Source: Vitis vinifera
Taxonomy: Eukaryota > Streptophyta > Magnoliopsida > Vitales > Vitaceae
Length of the DNA stretch: 64,000 nt
Direction of reading: 5' to 3'
Assembly (NCBI RefSeq): GCF_030704535.1
Contig: NC_081821.1
Location: forward strand, 8,385,001-8,449,000
Under the pieces are notes generated by a model. That model saw nothing but the letters and a program-made list of their open reading frames with translations, was not told the origin of the DNA and searched no databases. Shown here one piece after another: positions 36,729-47,442 of the stretch. The translations under genes and the position numbers were made by a program. The number at the start of each line of letters is the position of its first letter. The first letter of the stretch is position 1.

Positions 36729-37140
36729 CAAGGATAGAAATATCGGTAAATACGGATATATCGGTACTTGGATTTTACGGATATATCGGAAATATCGGTG
36801 GATTTTTCATCAAATATCGGTGAGACAAAAATTATCCAAAATTGATGGGAATGCTTAGAAAAATCCAAAGAATGATAAAATAAGCAAGAATATACATGTT
36901 AAAGTTATTTTATAACTGTAATTGACATAAATATGGTCAAAGAAAAAAATATCGGTAAATAGTTTACGATACTTGGATTTTAAGAATAGAAAATATGAAA
37001 TTTGGAATTGTACACTTAGAAAGTTAGAATTGAGTTAAGAAATATTTGATTTTATTAAATGAAAACAATTTACACATAAACATAATACATATGACATTGC
37101 AATGGTCCTTAATACCAAAATGAAGATCGATGTGGTTCCA

Positions 37141-40100
37141 TCATATTGTTATTGTTAGATGAAGGGAGCCCATCTTGTTGAAGACAATATTCATACCAGG
37201 ACATGGAGTTTCGATAGTATTGATTGTATGTACGAACATGCCATGCATAAATTTCTTGAGTCTACCAACAACTTGTCCATGGATAGGAAATCCAAGGTTT
37301 TCCCATGTGCTCGTTTGAAATCCTTGTTGTTGCAACTGATGTGGAAGGTAGTATGGCATTTGTGTGGAAGAAGGATAGTTATACCTTTCATACTCTTCAT
37401 CAGTGGAACTTGAAAGATTTTGAGGAGGCTGACCATAACTCATTGCATAAGGGGCATAAATGTTGGCTTCGTTTGATGAATCACTGAATTGAGTCTCTAC
37501 ACTCATCGACTCAAAACTGGCCGACAATGAGTCCTCGTTGTACAACATCATCCTTCGTTGTCTTCCTCTATATGGCTTTCCAATGGCTCCAACACCTGGA
37601 CCGGCTCTTCTAGAGCCGTGGTCTTCATCTTGAGTACAATGTGTGAAATCATCTTCACAAGTAAATGCCAATGGTTGTCCACTTTGTTGTTGTTGTCTAA
37701 CATCCCCTTCATCATTTCCAAGGTCGCTACCATCATTGGTCCCCTCTTCTCTTGAACCATCATAACCGGAAGCGGAGGCGAAAGTACCAGTAGCACTAGG
37801 TCTACTACTATGTTCAACACTCGTGGAGTCAAAAGAAGGTCGAGAAGTGACTGCCGGCTGAGAAATTCCTTGTCAAAATGAATATCTCGTGTCTTGGCTG
37901 AAACTATCAGTATGAACTTCTTCGGATAACACTCAATCAACATCAACACCTGCTTCTCGGACATGTGCGGCAATTCGTGGGTCGGGATTTCCATCTTCAT
38001 CATCTAAATGAAGAGGTCTAACCCATTGAAACAATTGGTTATCTTCTTCTTCACCAACCTCAGTTGCAATGTCAAGTAAATCGAGGTAATCTTTCTCTGC
38101 AACTTTGTCATGTTCTGCTTCCATGTCACGTATCTTTAGTTTCATGTTATAATAATAGAAAACTAATTGTTGGAGCATCGGGTAAGCAAGCCGATTTCTT
38201 TGTTTTGTATGAATTAAGGCAAACGTGCTCCAATTTCTCTCACAAGCTGAAGATGATGCAGTTTGCGATAAAGCCTTGATGGCCAACCTTCTTAATGTAG
38301 GAGTGTGATTTCCATACATGAACCACCATTCAGCTACAACCAAATAAATGATATCAATACTTATATTGGAAAGTTACAATAATATGCTAATGAAATGAAT
38401 TATTAATTCACAAATAATACTCACCGGGAACCATTTCTGACCTCGAAGCAATCGCTGCTCGATCACCGAATCCTCTTTTTGCATCTCGAAATAGTATAAT
38501 CTACATATTAAATAATTGAAAGTGAAAAAGTTGAGTAAATGAAATTCAATTATTTAATTTATATTATAACTCTAATAATTTACCTCATTTCCAAATTGAC
38601 TAAGACCTTCTGATGTAGGATCTAATTTCGCAAAGACTTCATGAACAGCTTGAAGTAGATCAGGATCAGTACCAACTCCACGTTTATATTGAAATCTTGG
38701 ATTAAGAAAGAATGCTACAATAGTAAAGTAGAAATGTAAAATTAGAATGTTATGAAAGAAACATATTAAATACCTATAAATTTCAAAGATGAATAATACT
38801 TACCTGCTGCATGAAGAGGATGTTTAAGAGTTCTATCCCAACGATCTGCAATTATTTCTAACACCCATTCTTTAGCATTAAGTCGAATGAGGTTCTCTTT
38901 CATAACTCGAATCAATTCATACACAAATGGCATTGTAGGAACAACTTCTGAATCGACAATGCGAAGAACTGTGTATAACGCCTCATATATTGACACTCAC
39001 TTTCCCACTCTTTCCCAGTACGCATGGTCAAACATAAGTGATTCAACTTCTTTGCCGATTAATGTGCGACTTAAGTTGTGTTGTGCCCATTCATCACTGA
39101 TAAACACTTTCTTCAAGTTTGCTTTCTTTTTCAAAAGACTGTCGAGGGCTATATAATTGGTTGCAAATATTGTTGCTCCAGGACGAACTATGTCTCCACC
39201 ACACACCTTCCGCATCTGTGCAAGCAACCAACCATGGTTATAAATGAAGTTGGTTATCTTTCGAGCCTTTGTAATCACATCTGCAACACTCGTCCTTTTA
39301 CCGATGTCTTCGAACATTAAGTCGATGCAATGTGCTGCACACGGAGTCCAATAAAGATTGTATTTTTTCATTAACAACTTCCCCGCCTTCACAAATGCCG
39401 ACCCATTATCTGTAACTATTTGGACCACATTTTGTTTGCCAACTTCCTTGATTACATCCTTCAACAAACCATATATGTATTTGTTGTCCTTTATATTATT
39501 TGATGCATCAACAGATTTGAGGAAGATTGTGCTACCTTTTGAATATACCATGAAATTAATTATGCTTAATTTCGTGGGTCCAGTCCATCCGTCAGACATA
39601 ATCGTGCATCCATAAGTCTTCCACTTTTCTCTTTGAATATTGACATAAGCTTCCATGTCTTTGTACTCCATATCCAAATACTCGTGTTTGATTTCATAAG
39701 GAGGCGGTGGTTCTATACCCATACCTACCATCCATATATAATTAAAACATATAAGAACATTTGTGGCAATCATACTATATAAATAGTAATGATATTGTTA
39801 AAATGAATACAACTTTTAAAATTATAGTAATTACCTGCTTGTTGTGCACCAATAATCATGTTCTTGAAGTGGTGAGAGTCTGCTTTATTGGGCGGAACAC
39901 TCTCATATATGAAGAACTTACTGATCAAAAGTCCCATGGTTTCCTTGATGGCACCACATTTGAAAAGATTTTTCATAGTTTTCTGTCTTGCCGCTGAAGA
40001 TTTGTACAATGAGGGTGCATCAGGCAGTGATGGATCTGAATATCGAACACTTTGCGATTTTCGCATTTGCCTTGTTGTTGGATTGGTTGGATGTGAAGAC

Positions 40101-40704
40101 TCGCCTATTATAATTATTAAAATTAAACATATATGCTAATTTAATATTATTGATAAAGTTGATAAGAAATAGTAATAATTCAAATTAATATTATACTTGT
40201 TTTTCTTTTGCTTTTTATAAAATGTTCTTCTTGTTGTCGATTCCATTCAGCAGCTTTTGATGCTTGAACCGCCTCTCTATAAGCATGTCGCTCATCAGGG
40301 TGCATGTCAGCCGGATACATATACACATCATCATCTCCATCATCATCATCACCACCAAGGTTCTCCTCATCGTCCTCATCAATTACATGTCTATGTCTTC
40401 TTCCCATTGTGTCTCGCAGTTCTGATCGAATCTCTTCTATATCTGCAGCTTTCTTCGCTTTTGCCTTATTTTTTTGCTCTAGAAGTCGTCTTATTTCTTG
40501 TTTCACTTCTGGAGGCACGTTAAGACACTTTTTTGTATTTGAATTAGGGTCTGTATGTGATAGGTGAAATTTAAAACAAGTAATCCCACCACTCTTTATT
40601 GCCAACCCACAGTAATTGCATATTGTTCCATTTTTGTTCCCTTCCATAGGTGTACAATATTTCCAACAAGGATCTCGACCCATGATACCACTTTCACTAG
40701 CCAT
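37141..40704 (-). pseudogene. hAT transposase gene (BED/DUF659/hATC) with three nonsense codons
   Basis: Six exons with GT-AG introns and consistent phase: 40704-40197, 40104-39835, 39724-38804, 38714-38584, 38500-38425 and 38333-37141. Exon 1 has a BED zinc finger (WKYC...CNYCG...FKFHLSH) and an acidic stretch. Exon 3 holds the DUF659/transposase core with DGWTGP and VTDNGSAF around likely catalytic aspartates. Exon 6 has the hATC dimerisation motif SSSACERNWSTFALIH. The tail is Gln/Ser-rich. The frame is open except for three TGA codons: 38997-38999 (after VGK), 37933-37935 (after VDVD) and 37873-37875. Each could have been CGA, matching methyl-cytosine decay, but that is inference. The first stop precedes the dimerisation domain, so the copy is probably inactive. 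Confidence 0.85.
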
Positions 40705-40799
40705 TTTCTAAAATTGAATTATGAAACTAATATCAAATTTAAAATTATTAAAGATAAAACATGTATGAAATTTAATATTCATGAAATTGATAAGAACTA

Positions 40800-41150
40800 A
40801 TAAAAATTGAAATTAAAATTGAATTATGCACATATGAAATAGATAAACATTACAATAAAATTTCAATATGAATTAAATTTAAATTAAATTAAATTTGCAT
40901 ATTCATGAAATTGATAAGAATCATTACTAATAAAAATTAAAATTAAAATTGAATTATGCATATATGAAATAGATAAACATTACAATAAAATTTTGATAAG
41001 AATTAAATTAAATTAAATTAAATTAAATTTGCATATTCATGAAATTGATAAGAATCATTACTAATAAAAATTAAAATTGAATTATGCATATATGAAATAG
41101 ATAAACATTACAATTACATTTCCATATGAATTAGATAATATCAATTAAAC
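40800..41150. repeat. Tandem repeat (about 129 bp) in the hAT 5' region
   Basis: GAATTATGCA followed by ATATGAAATAGATAAACATT recurs at 40821, 40951 and 41079, giving two full units and a partial one upstream of the transposase start. Confidence 0.85.
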
Positions 41151-41900
41151 TATATATAACAAATAAAATTGAATTATACATAATAAAATAAATTTTATGG
41201 AAGGTAAGACATACCTTAATTAGCCTTGACTTGGAGTTAATCCCCTTCACCACCAAATTTTCAAAATAAAAAAATTTTGCTAGATCATATAAGAATTTTG
41301 ATGTATGAAATGGAATGGAATGTGGGTATTTATAGGAATTTTTTGGTCAAACTAGCCATTGGATGGTCAAATAGTCGTTATAAATTAATTTTAACCGTTG
41401 GATCAAAATTTGGTTCAAATTTCACCATTAGATTTTCATATAACCGTTGGAAACACTCCATAGCCCTTGGATAAAGTGAAGATTGATTTTCCACCATTGG
41501 ATCACAAATCTGACCGTTGGAGGCCTTTACAAATACACGGGTGAAATCTGGGCCATCAGATCCTCAAAAATTCAAAATTGGCCATCAGATCAAAATCATT
41601 GGAGCTGGGAAAAATCGGCGATTTTCTCGGTAAAAAATCGGCGATATATCGGTAAAATCGTCGATTAATCGCTGATTTTTTCAACTCCTCTGGCAGCTTC
41701 TCCGCGCGTGCCTCCACTCTTCGATTTTTTGCCGATTTATCGGTGCTTCACCGATATTTCGCCAATATATCGGCGATTTTGCCAATTTTTGGCCGATTTT
41801 TCCATCGATCGATAATCGGTGACGATTATTGTTTCAGTGCCGCCCGATATCCGATATTTATTCGAAATATCAACGATATATCCCGATTTTTCAATCCCTG

Positions 41901-44900
41901 GGTGTATCAACAAGTTGACATCCCGACATTCCAGTCTCCTATAAAAGATTTAAGGCATACTTTCTTTGAGACAGAAAAATTCATTCACTTGATTGAGAAA
42001 CTTCAATCCCAAGAAAGTATTTCGGAGGACCTAGATCTTTCATTTCGAATTCTCTAGATAGATAATTCTGTAGAGCTTTTCTTTCTTCAGGATCATTTCC
42101 TGTAACTACCATGTCATCCACATATACGATGAGTGTCGTAATCTTACCATGTTGCTTTTTCAGGAACAAAGTGTGATTTGAATTACTTTGATGATAGCTA
42201 AAAGCTCTCATTGACTTTGTGAACCTTCCAAACCATGCTCTCGGGGATTGCTTCAACCCATACAATGATTTCTTCAATTTGCACACCTTCTGACATTGCT
42301 TTTCTGACCCCATGCATCCTGATGGAAGATCCATATATACTTCTTCAGATAACTCGCCATGTAGAAAGACATTTTTTACATCGAATTGTTGTAATGGTCA
42401 ATCCAGGTTTGCAGCTAAAAACAGTAATACTCGAACTGTATTGATCTTAGCTACAGGTGCAAATGTCTCTGTATAGTCAATTCCATAAGTTTGAGTGTAC
42501 CCTTTTGCTACCAATCTTGCTTTAAAACGTTCAATACTACCATCTGCCTTGTACTTCACAGTATAGATCCAACAACACCCAACTGGCTTCTTTCCTGGTG
42601 GACATTCTACGAGTTCCCATGTTTCATTCTTCTATAATGATTTCATATCTTCATTCATGACTGCTTTCCACCTTGGATTAGCTAAGGCTTCCTGCACACT
42701 GTTAGGAATAGTTACAATAGATAATTGATTTACAAATGACTTATTTGATTCAGACAAACAATGGTTAGATACATAGTTGCTCATGGGATATTTGACATTG
42801 GTAGACAATTTAGGTTCATATGTGGGTTTAGGAATATCTCTATTATGACGGTGTGGAAACCGTTTTGTGAATGGATTAGGTTCCAAATTAAGAACACCCT
42901 CAACAGACGACGATTGGTTTGGTATTTCAGTGAAGGCATCTTTAGACCCAAATTGCTCGGATGGTTCAATTGTACTGTCTCTCCCCTCTTTTATCACTTC
43001 TTCAGCTTCTGGGTGGTCATTACTACCTGGTTCACCCGCTTCTTTATTCACTAGTTTAGATTGTCCATATTCATCCTCCTTAGAGATATCATAATCGAGA
43101 GTCTGAATTTCCTTATAGTACTCCCCTTGAAGTTCAGACTCAAATGAAAAATACATTGAATCTTCATGAAACACCACATCCATTGTAATAAACATTCGTC
43201 GAGTTGGAGGATGATAACATCGATATCCCTTTTTGTGCAATGCATATCCAACAAACACATATTGCAATGCACGGGAAGTTAACTTGGTGCGTTGGTGTTT
43301 GTGTAGATGCACAAATGCCATGCAACCAAAAACACGAGGAGGTAGATTTGGGATGGTTGGGGCAACTACAACATTAGTAAGAGCTTGGAGAGGTGTTTGG
43401 AAGTCAATTGAACTGGAAGGTACCCGATTGATCAAGTATGTAGCAGATATGATTGCTTCTCCCCAATAAGATATCGACATTTTTGCTGCTATCAAGGAAG
43501 CATGAACAACCTCTAACAAGTGCCGATTTTTTCGTTCAACGACTCCATTTTTCTGGGGTGTATTGGAACAAGTAGTCTGATGAATGATGTCATGTCCTTC
43601 CAAATACTTTTGAAGATCAGAATTATGATATTCTCCACCATATCGCTACGCAGAACCCGAACCTTTGCATTGTATTGAGTTTCAATCATTTTATGAAAAT
43701 TTTGAAACAACAAGTTCACTTCATCTTTGGTCTTCATCAAGCATAACCAGGTCATTCTGGTACAATCATCAATAAAAGTAACAAACCAACGCGAGCCTCT
43801 CAAAGTTGGGACTTTGGATGGGCCCCAAACATCATAATGTATAACCATAAAAGGAAGCGGACTTTTATTCAAAATTAACGGAAACGAAGTACGATGACTT
43901 TTAGCCAATTCAAAAATATCTCAACGAAAACCAGAAATATCACTCATTGCAAACAAATTAGGAAACAATTTTTTAAAATAGCCAAAGGAAGCATGTCCCA
44001 AGCGTCGATGGCACAACCAAATTTCAGACTTTTTCTCCTCCCCCTCAAATCCATCTATCATCAAGGCTTGTCGTAATTTATTGGAATCCTTTGACTGCAA
44101 GTCCAAGTAATAGAGTTTTTCCACTTAATACCACAACCAATCGTCTGTCTTGTTTGGATGTCCTTAAAAACACAAAATTCAGGCCAAAAAATGACAATAC
44201 AAGATAATGCTGCAGTGATTTGAGAAATTGACAAAAAATTGTAATCTAAAGATGGAACAACTAAAATAGAATCCAAATTCAAAGTATCAGTAAGAGTTAA
44301 GGATCCTTCCCCAATGACTGGGGTTGTGTTACCATTGGCTGTGGAAATAATTTTTTGTGAGGAAGGTATAAGGGGTGAGACCTGTCTAGAATCAAAAGTC
44401 ATATGATCTGTAGCACCAGAATTAATTATCCATGCACTATTAATAACAGGTGTAGAAGTATTCAAAAACTTACCATCATAATCTATATTGGCTACCAATG
44501 CAGAGACATTCTCAGTAACATTAGCCTCTGTTTTTATTTCGGCAATAGCTGCAGTCGAGGTTTTCTTGGAATTCTTCTTCCGTTGATCACGATTATGATC
44601 CCACCAGTCTGGATATCCCACAATTTCAAAGCAACAACTCTTGGTATGACCAGTCTTATTGCAGTGAGTGCATTTGAAGGTTGACTTATCAATATTAGGG
44701 CCCGTCTTAGGATGGTTGGTCTTGGATTGGTCCTGCCAATTCTGGGTTGATCGCTGTCGGACTACCATAGATGAGGTGTCAGGATTGTCATATTATGTTT
44801 TCATACTAGCATGACGCACTGCCTCTCGTCGAATCAGTGCATAGCATTCTTCCAAATTGGGAAGAAGATCTTTGCGTAGAATCTCTCCTCGAACTTGCTC

Positions 44901-45390
44901 AAAGTCACCATCCAATCCAGCAAGAAAGATGTGCACCCATTGTTGTTCAATGGATTTCCGATATGTTGTAATGTCATCAGGGTCTTTCATGACCACCTTA
45001 TCCCGATGATCCAATTCGCAAAAAATCTCAGTTAACTCTCCGTAATATTCAGAAAGAGACCTGCCGCTTTGTTTGGAAGTGAATACTTTTTTTATTCAAA
45101 GTGAAAACTTGTAATTCATCGCTTCCATCATAGAAGACATTTGATAATGCACTCCAAATTTCTTGAGCGGTGGGTAAGCGTAAGTAACACTTCATAATTT
45201 CTTGACTCATGGACATTAACAACCATTTCTTCACCTTTTGATTCTCAGCATACCATTTTTCATATCTATCTTCTGACTCTTTTGGTGGATTTGTTTTACC
45301 TCGAATGTAGGAAAGTTTTTCCCGTTCAACAATATGCATCTTCATAAGTTGTGACCAAACGTCATAGTTTGATTCAATCAAAATAATTCC
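41901..45390 (-). pseudogene. Old Copia element: gag, protease, integrase and RT remains
   Basis: Minus-strand order from 45381: UBN2-type gag (45381-45049, 45014-44793), CCHC-like finger CTHCNKTGHTKSCC with GYPDWWD (44768-44061), protease INSGATDHM in which the catalytic Asp of DSGA reads Asn, pre-integrase zinc motif near 44000, integrase core with HYDVWGPS and FIDDCTRMTWL (43908-43513), integrase C-terminus and linker (43603-42632), then RT with KKSLYGLKQSPRAWF and YVDDMVVTGND (42334-41981). Several stops and frameshifts separate these pieces. The gag finger spacing and GYP.WW motif fit the Retrofit/Ale lineage. It is dead, and is interrupted further by the hAT element. Confidence 0.88.
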
Positions 45391-45655
45391 TAGATTAAAA
45401 GTACCTTCAGATTGAAAAATAATAGTATTTTTTTCACTTTTTTTTTTTTTTTGATGATTAAATATAATATATATTCAACTGGTGATGTAGGAAGAAAGTG
45501 ACAAAAAATAGGGGACCCTAAATAGAAAGAAAGATTTTTCAAGAAAATCAAATAATAGAGAAAAAAATAGTAGAAGACACTGAAAGTACAAATAAGCATG
45601 CCAGGTTGTAGGACAATGTCAGTTTTCCGGCAACTGTCCAAGATTTCAGTTCCAT

Positions 45656-45872
45656 GGCTTTGATACCATCTTCAAATTAATGAATGAGGTTTTTTTTTTT
45701 CTCATTCATATTTTTATTCATTCATGTACAGAGTATATATAAAGGGTAATCATCATTCTAAGAATGGGAAAAAATGATACAAGGAATGAATGATATAAGG
45801 AAACAATGATACAAGGAAAGGAATGACATAAGGAAAGAATGATACAAGGAAAGTATTCCTAATATCTCAACA
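45656..45872 (-). repeat. 5' LTR and primer-binding site of the old Copia
   Basis: The LTR is 45669-45872, ending TCTCAACA on the plus strand (TGTTGAGA when read in element sense), directly adjoined by the primer-binding site complementary to initiator tRNA-Met (45656-45668). The LTR contains repeated AATGATACAAGGAAAG words. Confidence 0.8.
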
Positions 45873-46231
45873 ACTGGTATATCACTTTTGACGATAAAAG
45901 GAATTTTAGTTAAAAGTGAGGTTAATTGCTCTATTGTAATGATATGATATAAAATGTCTCTTTGATGGAAAAAATTGAAAATTGAGTTCATAGAATTTAG
46001 TCTGAAAATTATTGAAAAATGTCTCAAATTCTTAATTAATAAAAATTTATTTTTACACAGAATATTATATAAAATATTTTCTAAATTAATACATCATTGT
46101 AATATTATATTATTTTATAGAATAAACAAAGTTATTAGAAATATCTTAATAAATATTTTAGGTTAAGAAAAGAAAAAGTTAATAAGATAAATATGAGCTT
46201 TTAGAGACTACACATTGTTTTATCTTAGTAT

Positions 46232-46353
46232 CGGAAGGCCAGGTTGCGGAGAAGTTGAACATGGATAAAGCATATGGGCTGGCCTTACAATGAGCCGCCC
46301 CACTAATGGTGCACCCACAGCCGAGGCTGTCACCCCAAGGTTTCGGGAAGTAA
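46232..46353 (+). pseudogene. F3'H 3'-end fragment A
   Basis: This reads as the last about 40 codons of F3'H (EGQVAEKLNMD...AYGL...APLMVHP..RLSPQ.FGK) ending in TAA at 46351-46353, and continues into homologous 3'UTR. Its 5' boundary is abrupt at CGGAAGGCCAGG, preceded by AT-rich DNA. Relative to the intact genes it carries CGA to TGA (within CAATGAGCC) and other substitutions. Fragment B at 52.4/57.2 kb has the same left boundary, so the truncation predates the module duplication. It has no heme loop and cannot be functional. Confidence 0.85.
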
Positions 46354-47140
46354 ATGAGGTTGTTTTCCCATGATTAAAACAGAAAACTTGATGATGGATT
46401 TGGCTGAATAATTATGACGTTGGAGAGCGATGGAGTGTAGTAGTTTCGTGATGGGTTTTCCCTCAGCCACGTGGACGTTAATATTGTAAACGTTGACTCT
46501 GAAGGAGCTATCTAATAATGCAATATGTCGGATTAAAAATTAAATTATTTACCCCACAATATGAATGTCGAGCGTAGGAGAAGAAAGTCATATGATGAAT
46601 ATGAAGGCATCACAATCTAAAGAGTCGTGCAATGCGGCGAGTGAATATGACCAATAAAAGCACGAAAACTGAACGGGAGTCGCTTCATCTGTCCTGCATT
46701 CATTTACATTCTTTGCCCCATTGGTTAAGAATCCGTCCTGTTCTAGGAAAATTTTTCCCATCATTTCGAATGTCTTCCCATTTAAATATGAAATTTTGAA
46801 TGGTCGTGTATGATTTTTTTCTTACTAGCCATTATTTTGAGAATAATACAAGTTTGACCAACACAACTATGTCTTTTTTCCTCATAATAAATTTCCAATC
46901 TTGATTCATTATAATTTTTTAATGAAATAATTCAAAAAAACTACATACAAGTTGTTATACATCTTGCTCATGTGTGTAAAAGGAAAGAGATACATCCTTG
47001 TTTTTCAACTATTAAAATGATATCCTTGGGCCAATTCTTTCATTACGTCTGAATATTTTGGGAGAATTGTGGAACCATTTTGAGACAGTGAATTTAAATA
47101 GCATTTTTAATATTTTAAAAAATTATTATTAAAAACGTTT
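46354..47140. repeat. 3' flank of F3'H fragment A (module 1 end)
   Basis: Collinear with 57300-58440 in module 2 but with deletions; for example, about 130 bp around 57700-57850 is missing here. No gene is seen. Confidence 0.7.
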
Positions 47141-47287
47141 TTTAATATCCATTTTTTCAACATCAGGACCAAGAACGCAAAATAAAATATAATTTTCCCT
47201 ACTTGCTACCAAAGATTTTGGTTGATTATTTTTCTGATAATAAATAATATTTTATTTTGCGTTCTTGGTCAAAAAATGGATATTAAA
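47141..47287. repeat. Fold-back inverted repeat at the duplication junction
   Basis: Arm 1 is 47141-47190 and arm 2 is 47247-47287. All 41 bases of arm 2 pair with arm 1, which has an extra 9 bases (47158-47166). Spacer is 56 bp. Arm 1 belongs to the fragment-A flank, also present near 58430. Arm 2 has no counterpart at 58530 and ends a few bases before F3'H promoter homology resumes (about 47300). Confidence 0.9.
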
Positions 47288-47292
47288 ATATA

Positions 47293-47442
47293 TATAATTT
47301 TTCAGCTACAACAGCGCGCACGGAGCACGCTCTTAGTTAGAACACACTTGTACCCGTCATCTTTGATTTAGCTAACCCCGAATCTCCCTTTATATTCCTC
47401 TCTGGATTCAGGAGCCGAGACTCAGAGATAAGCCAAGAAGCC
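47293..47442 (+). promoter_or_regulatory. F3'H copy 2 proximal promoter and 5'UTR
   Basis: TTTATATTC at 47389-47397 is the probable TATA box, equivalent to 24055-24063 of copy 1. Homology to the copy 1 promoter begins at TTTTCAGCTAC (about 47299); further upstream the two genes have unrelated sequences, so distal regulatory DNA differs. Confidence 0.45.

Larger units (their letters stand above)
36729..41900 (-). mobile_element. Full-length hAT transposon, 5172 bp
   Basis: Both ends are intact: left CAAGGATAGAAATATCGG, reversed right CAGGGATTGAAAAATCGG. A perfect 8-bp target duplication GGTGTATC (36721-36728, 41901-41908) interrupts the RT/RNase H part of the older Copia. Both subterminal regions are dense in ATCGG/CCGAT words, the kind of clustered motif hAT transposases bind. 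The transposase gene runs on the minus strand. Terminal sequences are well conserved, so the element could still be moved if transposase were supplied. Confidence 0.92.
31665..45872 (-). mobile_element. Old Copia retrotransposon (Retrofit/Ale-like) carrying nested insertions
   Basis: On the minus strand, the 5' LTR is 45669-45872, followed by a primer-binding site TGGTATCAAAGCC (45656-45668, initiator-Met tRNA type). The 3' LTR is 31665-31714 plus 35760-35978, split by an insertion. The polypurine tract GAGGGGGAG adjoins it at 35979-35989. Flanks are ACTAG (31660-31664) and ACTGG (45873-45877), a decayed 5-bp target duplication; module 2 has the empty site near 52010. The polyprotein is broken in many places. 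Inserted DNA: 31715-35759 in the 3' LTR and 36729-41900 in pol. The 3' LTR end also has a short internal duplication (about 35918-35978). Confidence 0.85.
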
